Source of the DNA: Collinsella sp.
GTDB lineage: Bacteria > Actinomycetota > Coriobacteriia > Coriobacteriales > Coriobacteriaceae
Assembly (NCBI GenBank): GCA_018373675.1
Contig: JAHAGQ010000011.1
Coordinates: 1 to 64,000, forward strand
Length of the DNA stretch: 64,000 bases
Reading direction: 5' to 3'
A model generated the notes under the pieces. It searched no databases and was not told the origin of the DNA. It saw only the letters and a list, made by a program, of their open reading frames with translations. Positions 15,771 through 24,505 of the stretch are shown one piece after another (positions within the stretch are counted from its first letter, which is position 1; the number at the start of each line of letters is the position of its first letter). Both the position numbers and the translations under genes were made by a program.

Positions 15771-16721
15771 CTAGTTGTCCGATGTCGTGCCTTGGCTTGA
15801 ACTGTCAGATGCCGTGCCCGATGTGGTGCCACTCGAATTGCTGTTGTTGCTGTCTGCTGTGCCCGTTCCCGACGTGGTGTCGCTCGTCTGGCCTCCCGTG
15901 TTCGGCTGCGAACCGTCAGTCGTTTGGCTTGAGTCGGTCGTGCCGGATTGCGCGCCGCTGTTGTTCACAGAAGAATCGGCGCCCTGCGATTGGTTTTGGG
16001 TATTCGAGGACGAATCGGTAGAGGTGGAACTGTCTTGCGTGCCGTCCGTCTGTGCCTGCTGGTCTTGCGACTGGGTGTTGCCATTTGCATCGCTTTCCGT
16101 CGTGCGCGACGAAAGGATTGGCTCGGGGCGCTCGCCCAGACCCTCACCGGCGGTGGTGATAAGGATGGCGCCGGCGCAGGCGATGACCGCGACGATGGCG
16201 ATGGCGATCGAGAAGACGATGACCTTCTTTTGCGTCTGACTGCGCTCTGCCGCCGCCTTGGCGCGCAGGCTGTCGGGAGCAACGCGCGCCGTGGTCGCGC
16301 GCCCCGCAATCTGGCGCATCTCCTGCGTAGTCGCGGCGCCGCCCAGGTGCTCCTCGGCATTAAACTCAACGGGCTCGTAGGCGCCGGCGGGGTAGTCGAC
16401 GGCGGCGTGCGTACCTTTGATGGCTTCGGCGCTGGCAGAGATAAAGTGGCGGTAGACCTGCGATGACACAACGGTGATGACCGAGCTCACGGCGGCGCCA
16501 ATTACTGAACCAGCGATACCAATCTTGGAGGCAAGTGCGACGCTCGTGGCGGCAGCTGCGGCGCCGGCGATGATCTGGGGAATGGAAATGTCGTCAAACA
16601 GGCCCTTTTTGGGCGCGATGGCCATGGTCTGTCCGATGGAATGGTTCTCGTGTACGCCGTTGTTGAGCGATGCCGGCGTCATGACGCGCGTGCGCGGCGC
16701 ATCGGTGTACTTGGTTGTCAT
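15771..16721 (-). CDS. membrane protein with a Ser/Thr/Asn-rich outer tail
   Basis: A 316-residue protein I do not recognise. It has a weakly hydrophobic Ala-rich pair of segments at about residues 45-90, a charged stretch, one strong membrane helix near 165-195 (KKVIVFSIAIAIVAVIACAGAILITT), then about 115 residues almost wholly of Ser, Thr, Gly, Asn, Gln and Asp. The tail has no LPXTG motif. The start is ATG 16721 with GGGAGG upstream. Such tails act as flexible, possibly glycosylated stalks outside the cell; the topology is inferred from the basic residues before the helix. It is a single-gene unit. Confidence 0.65.
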   Translation of the reverse strand: MTTKYTDAPRTRVMTPASLNNGVHENHSIGQTMAIAPKKGLFDDISIPQIIAGAAAAATSVALASKIGIAGSVIGAAVSSVITVVSSQVYRHFISASAEAIKGTHAAVDYPAGAYEPVEFNAEEHLGGAATTQEMRQIAGRATTARVAPDSLRAKAAAERSQTQKKVIVFSIAIAIVAVIACAGAILITTAGEGLGERPEPILSSRTTESDANGNTQSQDQQAQTDGTQDSSTSTDSSSNTQNQSQGADSSVNNSGAQSGTTDSSQTTDGSQPNTGGQTSDTTSGTGTADSNNSNSSGTTSGTASDSSSQGTTSDN

Positions 16722-16924
16722 ACGGGGTCCTCCCGGTGTAAATCTGCTTCGTTTCGTGTAGCCATCAGGGTACCCACCAGATGTGAATCGTACGTGACAT
16801 TTAACAGATACCATCAACTCATCAATAGCTCACCAAGTTGGTGGGATGCGGTTGCGCCCGGCGGTTGAACTACAATAGGGCTTGCTAATTGTGTTGAATG
16901 GCGTCTACGCACGGGAGCATTCTT

Positions 16925-18904
16925 ATGAATCTTCACCTTTCTCAGTCTGATGGCTTTTTGCGTGTGGCGGCGGCGTCGCCGCAGATTCGCGTGGCCGATG
17001 TCGAGGGCAATGCCGAGGTTACGTTAGCGGCTGTTCGCGCGGCTGTTGAGCGCGGCGTTCGCGCGCTGGTGCTGCCCGAGCTCAACTTGTGCGGCTATAC
17101 CGCGGCCGATCTGTTCCATAACCGCACATTACTGCATGCCTGCGAGGCTGCTTTGGTGCATATCCTCGATGAGACTCGTGAGCTGCCGATTGTCTTTACC
17201 ATCGGTCTTCCCGTTGCAGTTGCCGAGAATATCTACAACTGCGCCGCCGTGTGCTGCGCGGGCGAGCTTTTGGGCCTCACGGCCAAGAAGTATCTGCCCA
17301 ATTATGGCGAGTTCTACGAGCGCCGCTGGTTTGCTCCGGCGCCTGCGGATCCCGTGTGGGTTGAATTTGCCGGTCAGGGTCCGGTTCCGCTGGGTTCGGG
17401 GCTTGTCTACCGCTGCTGCGACGAGGGCGCTGAGGACATGGTACTTGGCGTTGAGGTTTGCGAGGACCTGTGGGTGCCGGCGCCCCCTTCGACCGAGATG
17501 GCGCTTGCCGGTGCGACGGTGATCCTCAACCCGTCGGCCTCGGACGAGATTATCGGTAAGGCAGACTATCGCCGCAGCCTCATCTCCAATCAGAGTGCGC
17601 GCCTGTACTGTGCCTATGCCTATGCAGACGCGAGCGAAGGCGAGTCCACGACCGATATGGTCTTTGCGGGCGAGAACCTCGTCTACGAAAACGGCTCTAA
17701 GCTGGCGGCGACGAAGCTCCTTACCTGCGATATGGCGGTTGCCGATGTTGACCTCGACCGTCTGGTTGCCGAGCGCCGTCGCTCGACGACGTGGACGCGC
17801 GCGGACGATGCGCCTGAGGCCACGACTGTTGAGTTTTCGTTTGAGGGCGTGCTGGCCAAAAAGCCCGTCCTGCGCGATGCGTTCGACATCGACCGTGTCT
17901 TTCCCCGTGCTCCCTTTGTGCCGGCCGACCATGGCGACTTGGCCGAGCGCTGCGAGACCATCCTCGACCTGCAGACTGCGGGCCTCAAGACCCGCCTTGC
18001 CCACACGGGTACCAAGGCTGCGGTCATCGGCCTTTCGGGCGGCCTGGACTCCACGCTGGCACTGCTTGTAACCGTGCGTGCCTTCGATGCGCTGGGGCTG
18101 CCGCGCACCGGTATCACGGCTGTGTCCATGCCCGGCTTTGGCACCACGCACCGCACCAAGTCCAATGCCGAGTCGCTTGCCCGCGACTTGGGTGTGAGCT
18201 TCCGCGAGGTTTCGATCCATGCGGCTGTGGAGCAGCACTTCAAGGACATTGAGCACGATTCGGCCGTGCAGGACGTGACCTACGAGAACAGCCAGGCCCG
18301 CGAGCGTACGCAGATTCTGATGGACTTGGCCAACCAGGCTGGCGGTTTTGTCATCGGCACGGGCGACCTGTCGGAGCTGGCGCTCGGCTGGGCTACCTAT
18401 AACGGCGACCACATGAGCATGTACGCCGTCAACGCGAGCGTGCCCAAGACGCTCGTACGTCATCTGGTGCGCTATGCTGCCGATGTCTTTGGCGGGCGTA
18501 TTGCCGAGGTCTTGCTCGACATCCTCGATACGCCGGTGTCCCCCGAGCTTCTGCCGCCCACGGGCGATGGCGAGATTGCACAGAAGACCGAGGATTTGGT
18601 GGGGCCGTACGAGCTGCACGACTACTTCCTCTATTACCTGCTGCGTTTTGGCTTTGAGCCGGGCAAGATCTACCGCATGGCGCTCAAGAGCTTCGAGGGC
18701 GTCTACGACGCCAAGACCGTCCACACGTGGCTGCGTACGTTCTATCGTCGCTTCTTTGCCCAGCAGTTTAAGCGCAGCTGCCTGCCCGATGGTCCCAAGG
18801 TGGGCTCGGTGACGCTCAGCCCGCGCGGCGATTGGCGTATGCCGAGTGACGCCAGCTCACGTTTGTGGCTTGCGCAGATCGACGCGCTCAATGCAATTGA
18901 CTAA
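16925..18904 (+). CDS. nadE: glutamine-dependent NAD+ synthetase
   Basis: Two-domain enzyme of 659 residues that amidates deamido-NAD+ with glutamine, the last step of NAD+ synthesis. The N-terminal nitrilase-like glutaminase domain has the Glu (LVLPELNLCG, about 53), Lys (AKKYLPNYGEFYERRWF, about 120) and Cys (VEVCEDLW, about 178) triad. The C-terminal synthetase has the PP-loop GLSGGLDSTLAL near 370 and GTGDLSELALGWATYNGD near 480. Length fits the actinobacterial long form. I start at ATG 16925; an ATG at 16898 without a binding site is an alternative. Confidence 0.92.
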   Translation: MNLHLSQSDGFLRVAAASPQIRVADVEGNAEVTLAAVRAAVERGVRALVLPELNLCGYTAADLFHNRTLLHACEAALVHILDETRELPIVFTIGLPVAVAENIYNCAAVCCAGELLGLTAKKYLPNYGEFYERRWFAPAPADPVWVEFAGQGPVPLGSGLVYRCCDEGAEDMVLGVEVCEDLWVPAPPSTEMALAGATVILNPSASDEIIGKADYRRSLISNQSARLYCAYAYADASEGESTTDMVFAGENLVYENGSKLAATKLLTCDMAVADVDLDRLVAERRRSTTWTRADDAPEATTVEFSFEGVLAKKPVLRDAFDIDRVFPRAPFVPADHGDLAERCETILDLQTAGLKTRLAHTGTKAAVIGLSGGLDSTLALLVTVRAFDALGLPRTGITAVSMPGFGTTHRTKSNAESLARDLGVSFREVSIHAAVEQHFKDIEHDSAVQDVTYENSQARERTQILMDLANQAGGFVIGTGDLSELALGWATYNGDHMSMYAVNASVPKTLVRHLVRYAADVFGGRIAEVLLDILDTPVSPELLPPTGDGEIAQKTEDLVGPYELHDYFLYYLLRFGFEPGKIYRMALKSFEGVYDAKTVHTWLRTFYRRFFAQQFKRSCLPDGPKVGSVTLSPRGDWRMPSDASSRLWLAQIDALNAID

Positions 18905-18972
18905 GGTTGGCTAAATTGAACCAATACGGGGGTTGCAAGCGTTACACTTTTGCAATCTGATGGCCCGTATCG

Positions 18973-19003
18973 CGCGGCGCTCTTGTCGGAGCGCCGCGTT
19001 TTT
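18973..19003 (+). terminator. terminator between nadE and the aminotransferase gene
   Basis: A perfect 10-bp G+C-rich stem (18973-18982 with 18989-18998) and a T5 tail. It ends 20 bases before the next start codon, so it might also work as an attenuator. Confidence 0.8.
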
Positions 19004-19022
19004 CATATCGAAAGGTGGCACC

Positions 19023-20186
19023 ATGCAGGCATCGCAGCGTCTCGACCGCTTTGGCGCGGAGGTCTTCGCCTCGCTCAACAACAAACTTCTCGCGCTGAAG
19101 GCTCAGGGCAAGACCATTTACAACATGAGCGTGGGCACGCCCGACTTTAAGCCGTACGACCATGTGGTCGAGGCGCTCACGCAAGCGGCGCAAGATCCCG
19201 AGATGTGGAAGTATGCCCTGCGCGATCTGCCCGAGCTCAAGCAGGCCGTGTGCGATTACTATGAGCGTCGCTTTGGTGTTTCGGGCATTACGCCGTCCAT
19301 GGTGCAGTCGTGCAACGGCACGCAGGAGGGCGTGGGCCATTTGGGCCTGGCCCTGCTCGATCCGGGTGACACTATTTTGGTTCCCGATCCGTGCTACCCG
19401 GTCTTTGAGGCGGGTGCCAAGATCGCCGATGCCAAGCTCGAGTACTATCCGCTGGTTGCCGAGCATAATTACCTGCCCTATGTGGCGGGCATCGATCCCG
19501 AGGTGGCCGATCGTGCCAAGTACATGATCGTGTCGCTGCCCGCCAACCCGGTGGGCTCGGTGGGCACGCCCGAGATCTACGAGGAGATCATCGCTTTCGC
19601 CCGCGAGCACGACCTGTTGATCGTTCACGACAACGCATACTCCGACATCGTGTTCGACGGCGAGCCGGGCGGCAGCTTCTTGCAGTATCCCGGCGCGCTC
19701 GAGGTGGGCGTCGAGTTCTTCTCGCTTTCCAAGTCGTTTAACGTCACCGGTGCCCGCATCGGCTTTTTGGTCGGCCGAGAGGACGTGGTCTCTGCCTTTG
19801 CCAAGCTGCGCAGCCAGATTGACTTTGGTATGTTCTTCCCGATCCAGAAGGCCGCCATCGCGTGCCTTAATGGCCCGCGCGATGAGGTCGAGGCGCAGCG
19901 TCTGAAGTACCAGGAGCGCCGCGACGCCCTGTGCGACGGTCTTGAGGGCCTGGGCTGGGAGCGACCCAACGCGCATGGCTCTATGTTTGTGTGGGCCAAG
20001 CTCCCCGGTGGTCGCACCGATTCCATGGCGTTTTGCGAGGAGCTCATGGAGAAGGCCGGCGTTGTGGTGACGCCGGGCGCGAGCTTTGGTCCTTCGGGCG
20101 AGGGGCACGTGCGCATGGCGCTGGTCTTACCGCCCGACCAGATCGCTTTGGCTGTCGAGGCCATTCGTGAGGCGGGCCTGTATTAG
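19023..20186 (+). CDS. class I/II PLP aminotransferase
   Basis: A 387-residue fold-type I aminotransferase. N-terminal MSVGTPDFKP, the PLP-binding YSDIVFDG segment and the Schiff-base lysine in SLSKSFNVTGARIG near residue 238 are clear, as is the arginine in GHVRMAL near the end. It belongs to the subgroup that includes LL-diaminopimelate, N-acetyl-diaminopimelate (PatA) and aspartate aminotransferases. As DapH, DapB, DapA, LysA and an M20 deacetylase lie 5-10 kb away and no other aminotransferase is visible, it could supply the missing acetyl-DAP step, but this is speculative. Confidence 0.8.
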   Translation: MQASQRLDRFGAEVFASLNNKLLALKAQGKTIYNMSVGTPDFKPYDHVVEALTQAAQDPEMWKYALRDLPELKQAVCDYYERRFGVSGITPSMVQSCNGTQEGVGHLGLALLDPGDTILVPDPCYPVFEAGAKIADAKLEYYPLVAEHNYLPYVAGIDPEVADRAKYMIVSLPANPVGSVGTPEIYEEIIAFAREHDLLIVHDNAYSDIVFDGEPGGSFLQYPGALEVGVEFFSLSKSFNVTGARIGFLVGREDVVSAFAKLRSQIDFGMFFPIQKAAIACLNGPRDEVEAQRLKYQERRDALCDGLEGLGWERPNAHGSMFVWAKLPGGRTDSMAFCEELMEKAGVVVTPGASFGPSGEGHVRMALVLPPDQIALAVEAIREAGLY

Positions 20187-20329
20187 AAAGTTATTTTGGC
20201 TCGTCAATAGTTCGAAACCGATTTCGTGCAGTTATTTTACGAATTCTGCAGACAATTTCGGTAAACGGTCGATTTTTGGCTGCGAATAGGAGCATAATCA
20301 AAGTCCCGATTGGATGTATTGGGATTACG

Positions 20330-20362
20330 ACAAGCCGCTCGGGTCGTTCCCGGGCGGCTTGT
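20330..20362 (+). promoter_or_regulatory. leader hairpin upstream of ldh
   Basis: A 14-bp stem (20330-20343 with 20349-20362, one G-U pair) with a 5-base loop ends 25 bases before the ldh start codon. A weak TTGT tail makes it a possible attenuator or a 5' stabilising hairpin for an abundant mRNA. Confidence 0.45.
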
Positions 20363-20387
20363 TTGTGGAGAGAGATGGGAGTTTCTA

Positions 20388-21338
20388 ATGGTTAACGAGA
20401 AGAAGGTCGCTATTGTCGGCTGCGGTTTCGTCGGTTCGTCTTCGGCGTTCGCGCTGATGCAGAGTGGTCTGTTCTCCGAGATGGTCCTCATCGACGTGGA
20501 CAAGAACCGCGCCGAGGGTGAGGCCTTGGATATCGCGCACGGCATGACGTTTGCCGAGCCGATGAAGATCTACGCTGGCGATTATTCCGATGTCGCCGAC
20601 GCCGCCATGATCGTCGTCACTGCTGGCGCTGCCCAGAAGCCCGGTGAGACCCGCCTGGACCTGGTCAACAAGAACGTCAGCATCTTTAAGTCCATTATCC
20701 CCGAGATTAAGAAGTCCGGCTTCGATGGCATTCTGCTCATCGTCTCCAACCCGGTCGATGTTCTGACTTACGCCGCCATCAAGATGTCCGGCCTGCCCGA
20801 GGGCCACGTCATCGGTTCCGGCACCGTGCTCGACACCGGCCGCCTGCAGCAGATGCTTGGTGCCCACGTCGAGGTTGACCCGCGCGATGTCCAGGCCTAT
20901 GTCATGGGCGAGCACGGCGACTCCGAGTTTGTCGCTTGGTCCAGCGCTCAGGTTGCCGGCGTTCCGCTGAACACCTTCTGTGAGCTTCACGGCCACCTGG
21001 AGCATGAAGCTGCCGAGAAGCGCATCGCCGAGGACGTCAAGAACTCCGCCTACACCATCATCGAGAAGAAGCACGCCACCTACTATGGCGTCGCCATGGC
21101 CGTCAAGCGCATCTGCACCGCCGTCATGCGCGATGAGCAGACCGTTCTGCCCGTCTCCTCGCTCATGGTGGGTGAGTATGGCCTGTCCGATCTTGCCATC
21201 TCCATGCCGACCGTTGTTGGCCGCGACGGCGTTGTCTGCCGCGTCCCCGTGCCGCTGAACGATGACGAGCAGCATGAGCTCACCGTCTCCGCCAAGGCCC
21301 TCAAGGACATCATCGACAGCGTCGATTTCTCCTGCTAA
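20388..21338 (+). CDS. ldh: L-lactate dehydrogenase
   Basis: A 316-residue NAD-dependent 2-hydroxyacid dehydrogenase that reduces pyruvate to L-lactate at the end of fermentation. The Rossmann motif GCGFVGSSSA is at residues 11-20. The substrate loop AGAAQKPGETRLDL carries the Gln that marks lactate rather than malate dehydrogenases, plus the catalytic Arg. The proton-relay His lies in VMGEHGDSEFVAWS near residue 178. Start ATG 20388 follows GAGAGATGGGAG. It has its own leader hairpin and a strong terminator. Confidence 0.92.
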   Translation: MVNEKKVAIVGCGFVGSSSAFALMQSGLFSEMVLIDVDKNRAEGEALDIAHGMTFAEPMKIYAGDYSDVADAAMIVVTAGAAQKPGETRLDLVNKNVSIFKSIIPEIKKSGFDGILLIVSNPVDVLTYAAIKMSGLPEGHVIGSGTVLDTGRLQQMLGAHVEVDPRDVQAYVMGEHGDSEFVAWSSAQVAGVPLNTFCELHGHLEHEAAEKRIAEDVKNSAYTIIEKKHATYYGVAMAVKRICTAVMRDEQTVLPVSSLMVGEYGLSDLAISMPTVVGRDGVVCRVPVPLNDDEQHELTVSAKALKDIIDSVDFSC

Positions 21339-21370
21339 AACAAGCTCGCTGGAGCGAAAAGCTACAATGA

Positions 21371-21405
21371 AGGCGTCCGGGTCCACACGGCCCGGACGCC
21401 TTTTT
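21371..21405 (+). terminator. strong terminator after ldh
   Basis: A 13-bp stem (21371-21383 with 21389-21401, one G-U pair), CACAC loop, and T5 tail. Confidence 0.88.
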
Positions 21406-21434
21406 GGTGCAAAGTAACCTGACCCCAATGCACC
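21406..21434 (+). repeat. 29-bp REP-like repeat, copy 1
   Basis: Starts GGTGCAAAG and ends ATGCACC, so its ends form a 6-bp inverted repeat; the core reads AACCTGACCCC. Copy 2 at 22619-22647 matches at 25 of 29 bases and has the same orientation. The two flank the DUF2974 gene. Confidence 0.6.
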
Positions 21435-21452
21435 ATAGTTGATGGGAGGGCC

Positions 21453-22613
21453 ATGTCGGATTCGCCTAATTTTTTGACCTATGCCCGGACGGCGTTTGAT
21501 CCGTTTGAGGAGCGGCCGTTCTGCGCGGTGGATAGCCTGGTCTTTGCGTGGTTGTCCTATTTGCGTTTGCCGGGTGATATGGCGGAACTGACGAACTGGC
21601 AGGGCCTAGACGTACGCGAGCTGCTGCGTGCCGAGTGCTACCGGGACATGATTGACGACTTGTGGGACCCAGAGGGGAGCAGGGCCTTGCTGGAGGCCGT
21701 GGCAGCAAGCCCTCGCTACCGTGGCGTGCACGTTTGCGGCTATCGTGCCGTGAGCGATGTGGTGGCGACGGAGCAGTTTGCAGCCATGGCGTTTCGGCTT
21801 CCGGCAGGGTTTAGCTATCTTTCCTTCCGGGGGACCGACAGCACGATTGTGGGCTGGAAAGAGGACTTTAACATGGCGTTCCGGTGTCCTGTGCCGGCCC
21901 AGGAATCCGCGGCACGTTATGTGGACGAGGCGGCGGATGCGATTGACGGGCCGCTTTTGTGCGGAGGTCATTCCAAGGGTGGAAACCTTGCGGTGTACGG
22001 TGCGGCGATGTGCTCCGATGTCGCCCGTGAGCGAATCGAACGGGCGTATTCCCATGATGGCCCGGGCTTCGTCGAGGAGTTTCTGAACGGCGACGCCTTT
22101 GCCGATCTTTCCGGTCGAATCGACAAGACGCTACCTCGGTCGTCGATCTTTGGCATGATGTTCGAGACACAGGAGGACTATGCCATCGTTGAGAGCACCG
22201 AGTTCAGCCTGCTGCAGCACAATCCCTTTAGCTGGGTGGTTGATGGTCGCGACTTCGTGTACTGTGAGCGCCTGTCCGCCGGTGCTCGATATGTTGATGG
22301 CTCCATTCGCGAGATGCTGCTTGCAGTGTCGCCTGGCGAGCGCGAGCGTTTTGTAGATGCGTTGTTCTCCGTGTTTGAGGCAACGGGTGCTGAGCGGTTT
22401 GCGGATATCGCTGGGAATCTGCGCGAGAGCCTGCCCGTGATGCTCCAGGCTGCGCAAGGCTTTGACAAGGATACACGACGCTTTGTCTCGCAGACCATCG
22501 TGGCAATCCTTAAATGCGCACTGCTGCCCAAACGCCCTCAGATCGACATGCCCGCTGCCGGCAAGAGTTTGGCAGAACAGCTCGAGGCTTGGCAGTCCGA
22601 GCTCCTGCGCTAG
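21453..22613 (+). CDS. DUF2974 (Mbeg1-like) alpha/beta hydrolase
   Basis: A 386-residue protein of the DUF2974 family, an alpha/beta-hydrolase fold. The nucleophile elbow GHSKGG is at about residues 171-176 (LLCGGHSKGGNLAVYGAA), preceded by the SFRGTDSTIVGWKEDFNMAF segment typical of the family and followed by SHDGPGF with a likely acid residue. No signal peptide is seen, so it should be cytosolic. Activity is probably that of an esterase or lipase; no substrate is known to me. It is bounded on both sides by the 29-bp repeats, which suggests a mobile or exchangeable cassette. Confidence 0.8.
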   Translation: MSDSPNFLTYARTAFDPFEERPFCAVDSLVFAWLSYLRLPGDMAELTNWQGLDVRELLRAECYRDMIDDLWDPEGSRALLEAVAASPRYRGVHVCGYRAVSDVVATEQFAAMAFRLPAGFSYLSFRGTDSTIVGWKEDFNMAFRCPVPAQESAARYVDEAADAIDGPLLCGGHSKGGNLAVYGAAMCSDVARERIERAYSHDGPGFVEEFLNGDAFADLSGRIDKTLPRSSIFGMMFETQEDYAIVESTEFSLLQHNPFSWVVDGRDFVYCERLSAGARYVDGSIREMLLAVSPGERERFVDALFSVFEATGAERFADIAGNLRESLPVMLQAAQGFDKDTRRFVSQTIVAILKCALLPKRPQIDMPAAGKSLAEQLEAWQSELLR

Positions 22614-22618
22614 CCATT

Positions 22619-22647
22619 GGCGCAAAGCAACCTGTCCCCGATGCACC
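22619..22647 (+). repeat. 29-bp REP-like repeat, copy 2
   Basis: Direct repeat of 21406-21434 with four substitutions (GGCGCAAAG... AACCTGTCCCC ...ATGCACC), 6 bases after the DUF2974 stop codon. Confidence 0.6.
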
Positions 22648-22724
22648 AATCTTCGATGCGCCTGGGGTGGGCTCGACCGCTATACTGGTTCGTGCCGAAA
22701 TCGATCTAGAACGGAATGCCGTAT

Positions 22725-23729
22725 ATGAAAATCAATCATGCGATTCTGCATATCCTGGACTTTGACTCTGCCGTCAACGTCATGAGCCAGCGCGAGCTCG
22801 ATATCGAGAGTCGTACCGTGCGCAACTTCGTGACCACGCATCTGCGCCGCGCCCGCACCTCGGCCGACAATAAACGCGCCACGTTTGCCGAGAACTCTGC
22901 GTTTGGCGGCGAGCTTAAGGGCTATTTCTTTGGCGAGCGCGAGTTCGTTAACCTGTCGCAGCAGATTGCGGAGTTTATTTCCTCCGAGCTCACCAAAGCC
23001 GAGAAAGCCGAGTCCACCGACGTGCTCGTGGCCGATTTTGACGACGATGAGGATGCCCGCTGGTTTGCCGTGATGCTGCTGGGCTCCAAGCAGGCTTTTA
23101 TGCACGAAGTGGGCCGCGAGGAGGGGGAGGTGCGCAACGACATCGCGCGCCACTACGCCATTCTGCCGAACCCCTCGCAAAAGGTGCCGAGCTATGCCAT
23201 CGTGCGCGCGAGTACCATGGAGATCGGCTACGTGGACAAGAAGCGCAAGATTGCCGGCGAGGACCGTATGCTTATCCCCGATGGCCTGCTGCAGTGCGAC
23301 ACGGGCGTATCGGGCAAGGAGGTCATCGACACCGTGACGCGTGTGGTCGAGGAAGTCGCCGAGGAGCACGGTGCCAACACGGCTGTAGCGCTCGCTAAGG
23401 TTAAGGCTGCCGTTGCCGAGAAGGTTGAGGATGACGAGGAACTGCCGCCTTGGGATATCGTCGACGAGGTCTTTGAGGACGAACCGGTTATCAAGGAGAG
23501 TGTGCGCGCCGCACTGACCGAGGAGAAGGTGCCTGAGCGTGTGCCCGTGGAGCGCAAGCAGGTCGAACGCGCGGCGGTGCGCAATCATAAGATCCGTACC
23601 GACACGGGTATCGAAATCAGCTTCCCGGCCGAGATGGGTTCGAACTCCGAATACATCGAGTTTGTCAACGAGCCCAACGGCCTCATCTCCATTGAGCTCA
23701 AAAACATCGGCAGCATCGAGAATCGATAA
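22725..23729 (+). CDS. nucleoid-associated protein (NdpA/YejK family)
   Basis: A 334-residue protein of the 37-kDa nucleoid-associated protein family. The opening MKINHAILHILDFD, the DDDEDARWFAVMLLGSKQAF stretch and NDIARHYAILPNPSQKVPSYAIVR follow family order. Members bind the nucleoid; their precise task is unclear. I start at ATG 22725, where the family N terminus begins; ATG 22716 adds three residues. The C-terminal part is highly charged and ends with a beta-rich region (IEISFPAEMGSNSEYIEFVNEPNGLISIELKNI). Confidence 0.75.
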   Translation: MKINHAILHILDFDSAVNVMSQRELDIESRTVRNFVTTHLRRARTSADNKRATFAENSAFGGELKGYFFGEREFVNLSQQIAEFISSELTKAEKAESTDVLVADFDDDEDARWFAVMLLGSKQAFMHEVGREEGEVRNDIARHYAILPNPSQKVPSYAIVRASTMEIGYVDKKRKIAGEDRMLIPDGLLQCDTGVSGKEVIDTVTRVVEEVAEEHGANTAVALAKVKAAVAEKVEDDEELPPWDIVDEVFEDEPVIKESVRAALTEEKVPERVPVERKQVERAAVRNHKIRTDTGIEISFPAEMGSNSEYIEFVNEPNGLISIELKNIGSIENR

Positions 23730-23752
23730 GGCTTTTTACTTTTGAATAAAAG

Positions 23753-23794
23753 TCTGGATTATTTTTTGAAGTATACTTTGAAATATAATCCAGA
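23753..23794 (+). promoter_or_regulatory. promoter and operator of the Phd/RelE-type module
   Basis: A perfect 9-bp inverted repeat (TCTGGATTA 23753-23761, TAATCCAGA 23786-23794) encloses the promoter region; a consensus TATAAT -10 lies at 23784-23789. The segment ATTATTTTTTG also recurs as a direct repeat downstream of each arm. This is the layout of an autoregulated toxin-antitoxin promoter. Confidence 0.6.
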
Positions 23795-23813
23795 TTATTT
23801 TTTGGAGGTCAAA

Positions 23814-24164
23814 ATGTCCCCACTCGTTCTGGAAAAACCGGTGTTTACAAAAGACCAGGTTGTTTCTGCTACCGAAGCAAGCAAGTCCTTATCCGCCATT
23901 CGTAAACGCGCAAAACGCGCGCCTCAGTTCATTGCTGATCATAATGATATCGATACCGTGATTATCGACTATGCTGCCTATGAGGAAATGTACGGCGCGC
24001 TGCAGTATCTGCATGAACTTGAGATAAATCGCATCGCTGCGGATCGAGTCAAGCATGGTCCGCATGAGTTTGTTCCGTTTGAGGACGCCTTAACTGCCGA
24101 GGAGCTCGCGGAGCTTGAGTCGATGGATTCGGACGCGAATCCCGACGAGGATCTTTTCGAATGA
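23814..24164 (+). CDS. Phd/YefM-type antitoxin
   Basis: A 116-residue antitoxin. The N-terminal half (VSATEASKSLSAIRKRAKRAPQFIADHNDIDTVIIDYAAYEEMYGAL) is the Phd/YefM DNA-binding fold; the acidic C-terminal third (DALTAEELAELESMDSDANPDEDLFE) is the disordered toxin-neutralising arm. Start ATG 23814 has TTTGGAGGTC at the right distance. The toxin gene overlaps its stop by 4 bases (ATGA). It should bind the inverted repeat at 23753-23794 and repress the pair. Confidence 0.8.
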   Translation: MSPLVLEKPVFTKDQVVSATEASKSLSAIRKRAKRAPQFIADHNDIDTVIIDYAAYEEMYGALQYLHELEINRIAADRVKHGPHEFVPFEDALTAEELAELESMDSDANPDEDLFE

Positions 24165-24505
24165 GCGGGCATTTTGTTGTCGGCTTTTTGAATCGAGACG
24201 TCGAGAAGGAATATCAAAAACTAGATGGGTCCCAGCGCAGGCTCGTCCGTATTGCCGTCGCAAAATTAAAGACGCGCGCTGATGAAATCGGAACGCCGCT
24301 TCACGGCGAGCTCGCCGGCTGCAAAAAGATTAAATGGCGGAATGCGGGACTCAGAATGGTTTTCCGAATCCGAGAGGACGGAATGGTTGAGATTGCCGAG
24401 ATTGTGGCAATAGGGCGGCGCGATCGTTCCGAGGTCTATAAGACGGCCGTAGGGCGTCTGTCAAAGCAACCCGCCATGGTTGAATACGATGGAACCCTGA
24501 GATAA
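24161..24505 (+). CDS. RelE/ParE-family toxin
   Basis: A 114-residue RelE-superfamily toxin, likely a ribosome-dependent or related mRNA interferase. LDGSQRRLVRIAVAKLKTRADEIGTPLHGELAGCKKIKWRNAGLRMVFRIREDG fits the alpha-beta core with the substrate-facing basic residues on the central strands (KIKWRNAGLRMVF). It is longer than typical RelE (about 95). The start overlaps the antitoxin stop (ATGA), so production is coupled. Target cleavage specificity cannot be told from sequence. Confidence 0.8.
   Translation: MSGHFVVGFLNRDVEKEYQKLDGSQRRLVRIAVAKLKTRADEIGTPLHGELAGCKKIKWRNAGLRMVFRIREDGMVEIAEIVAIGRRDRSEVYKTAVGRLSKQPAMVEYDGTLR

Noticed and set aside
14115..15800. 561-codon plus-strand frame
   Set aside because: It spans the end of ettA, a structured element and a terminator, and is antisense to the LOTUS-like gene; its Gly/Arg/Leu-rich product is a complement of Pro/Glu repeats.
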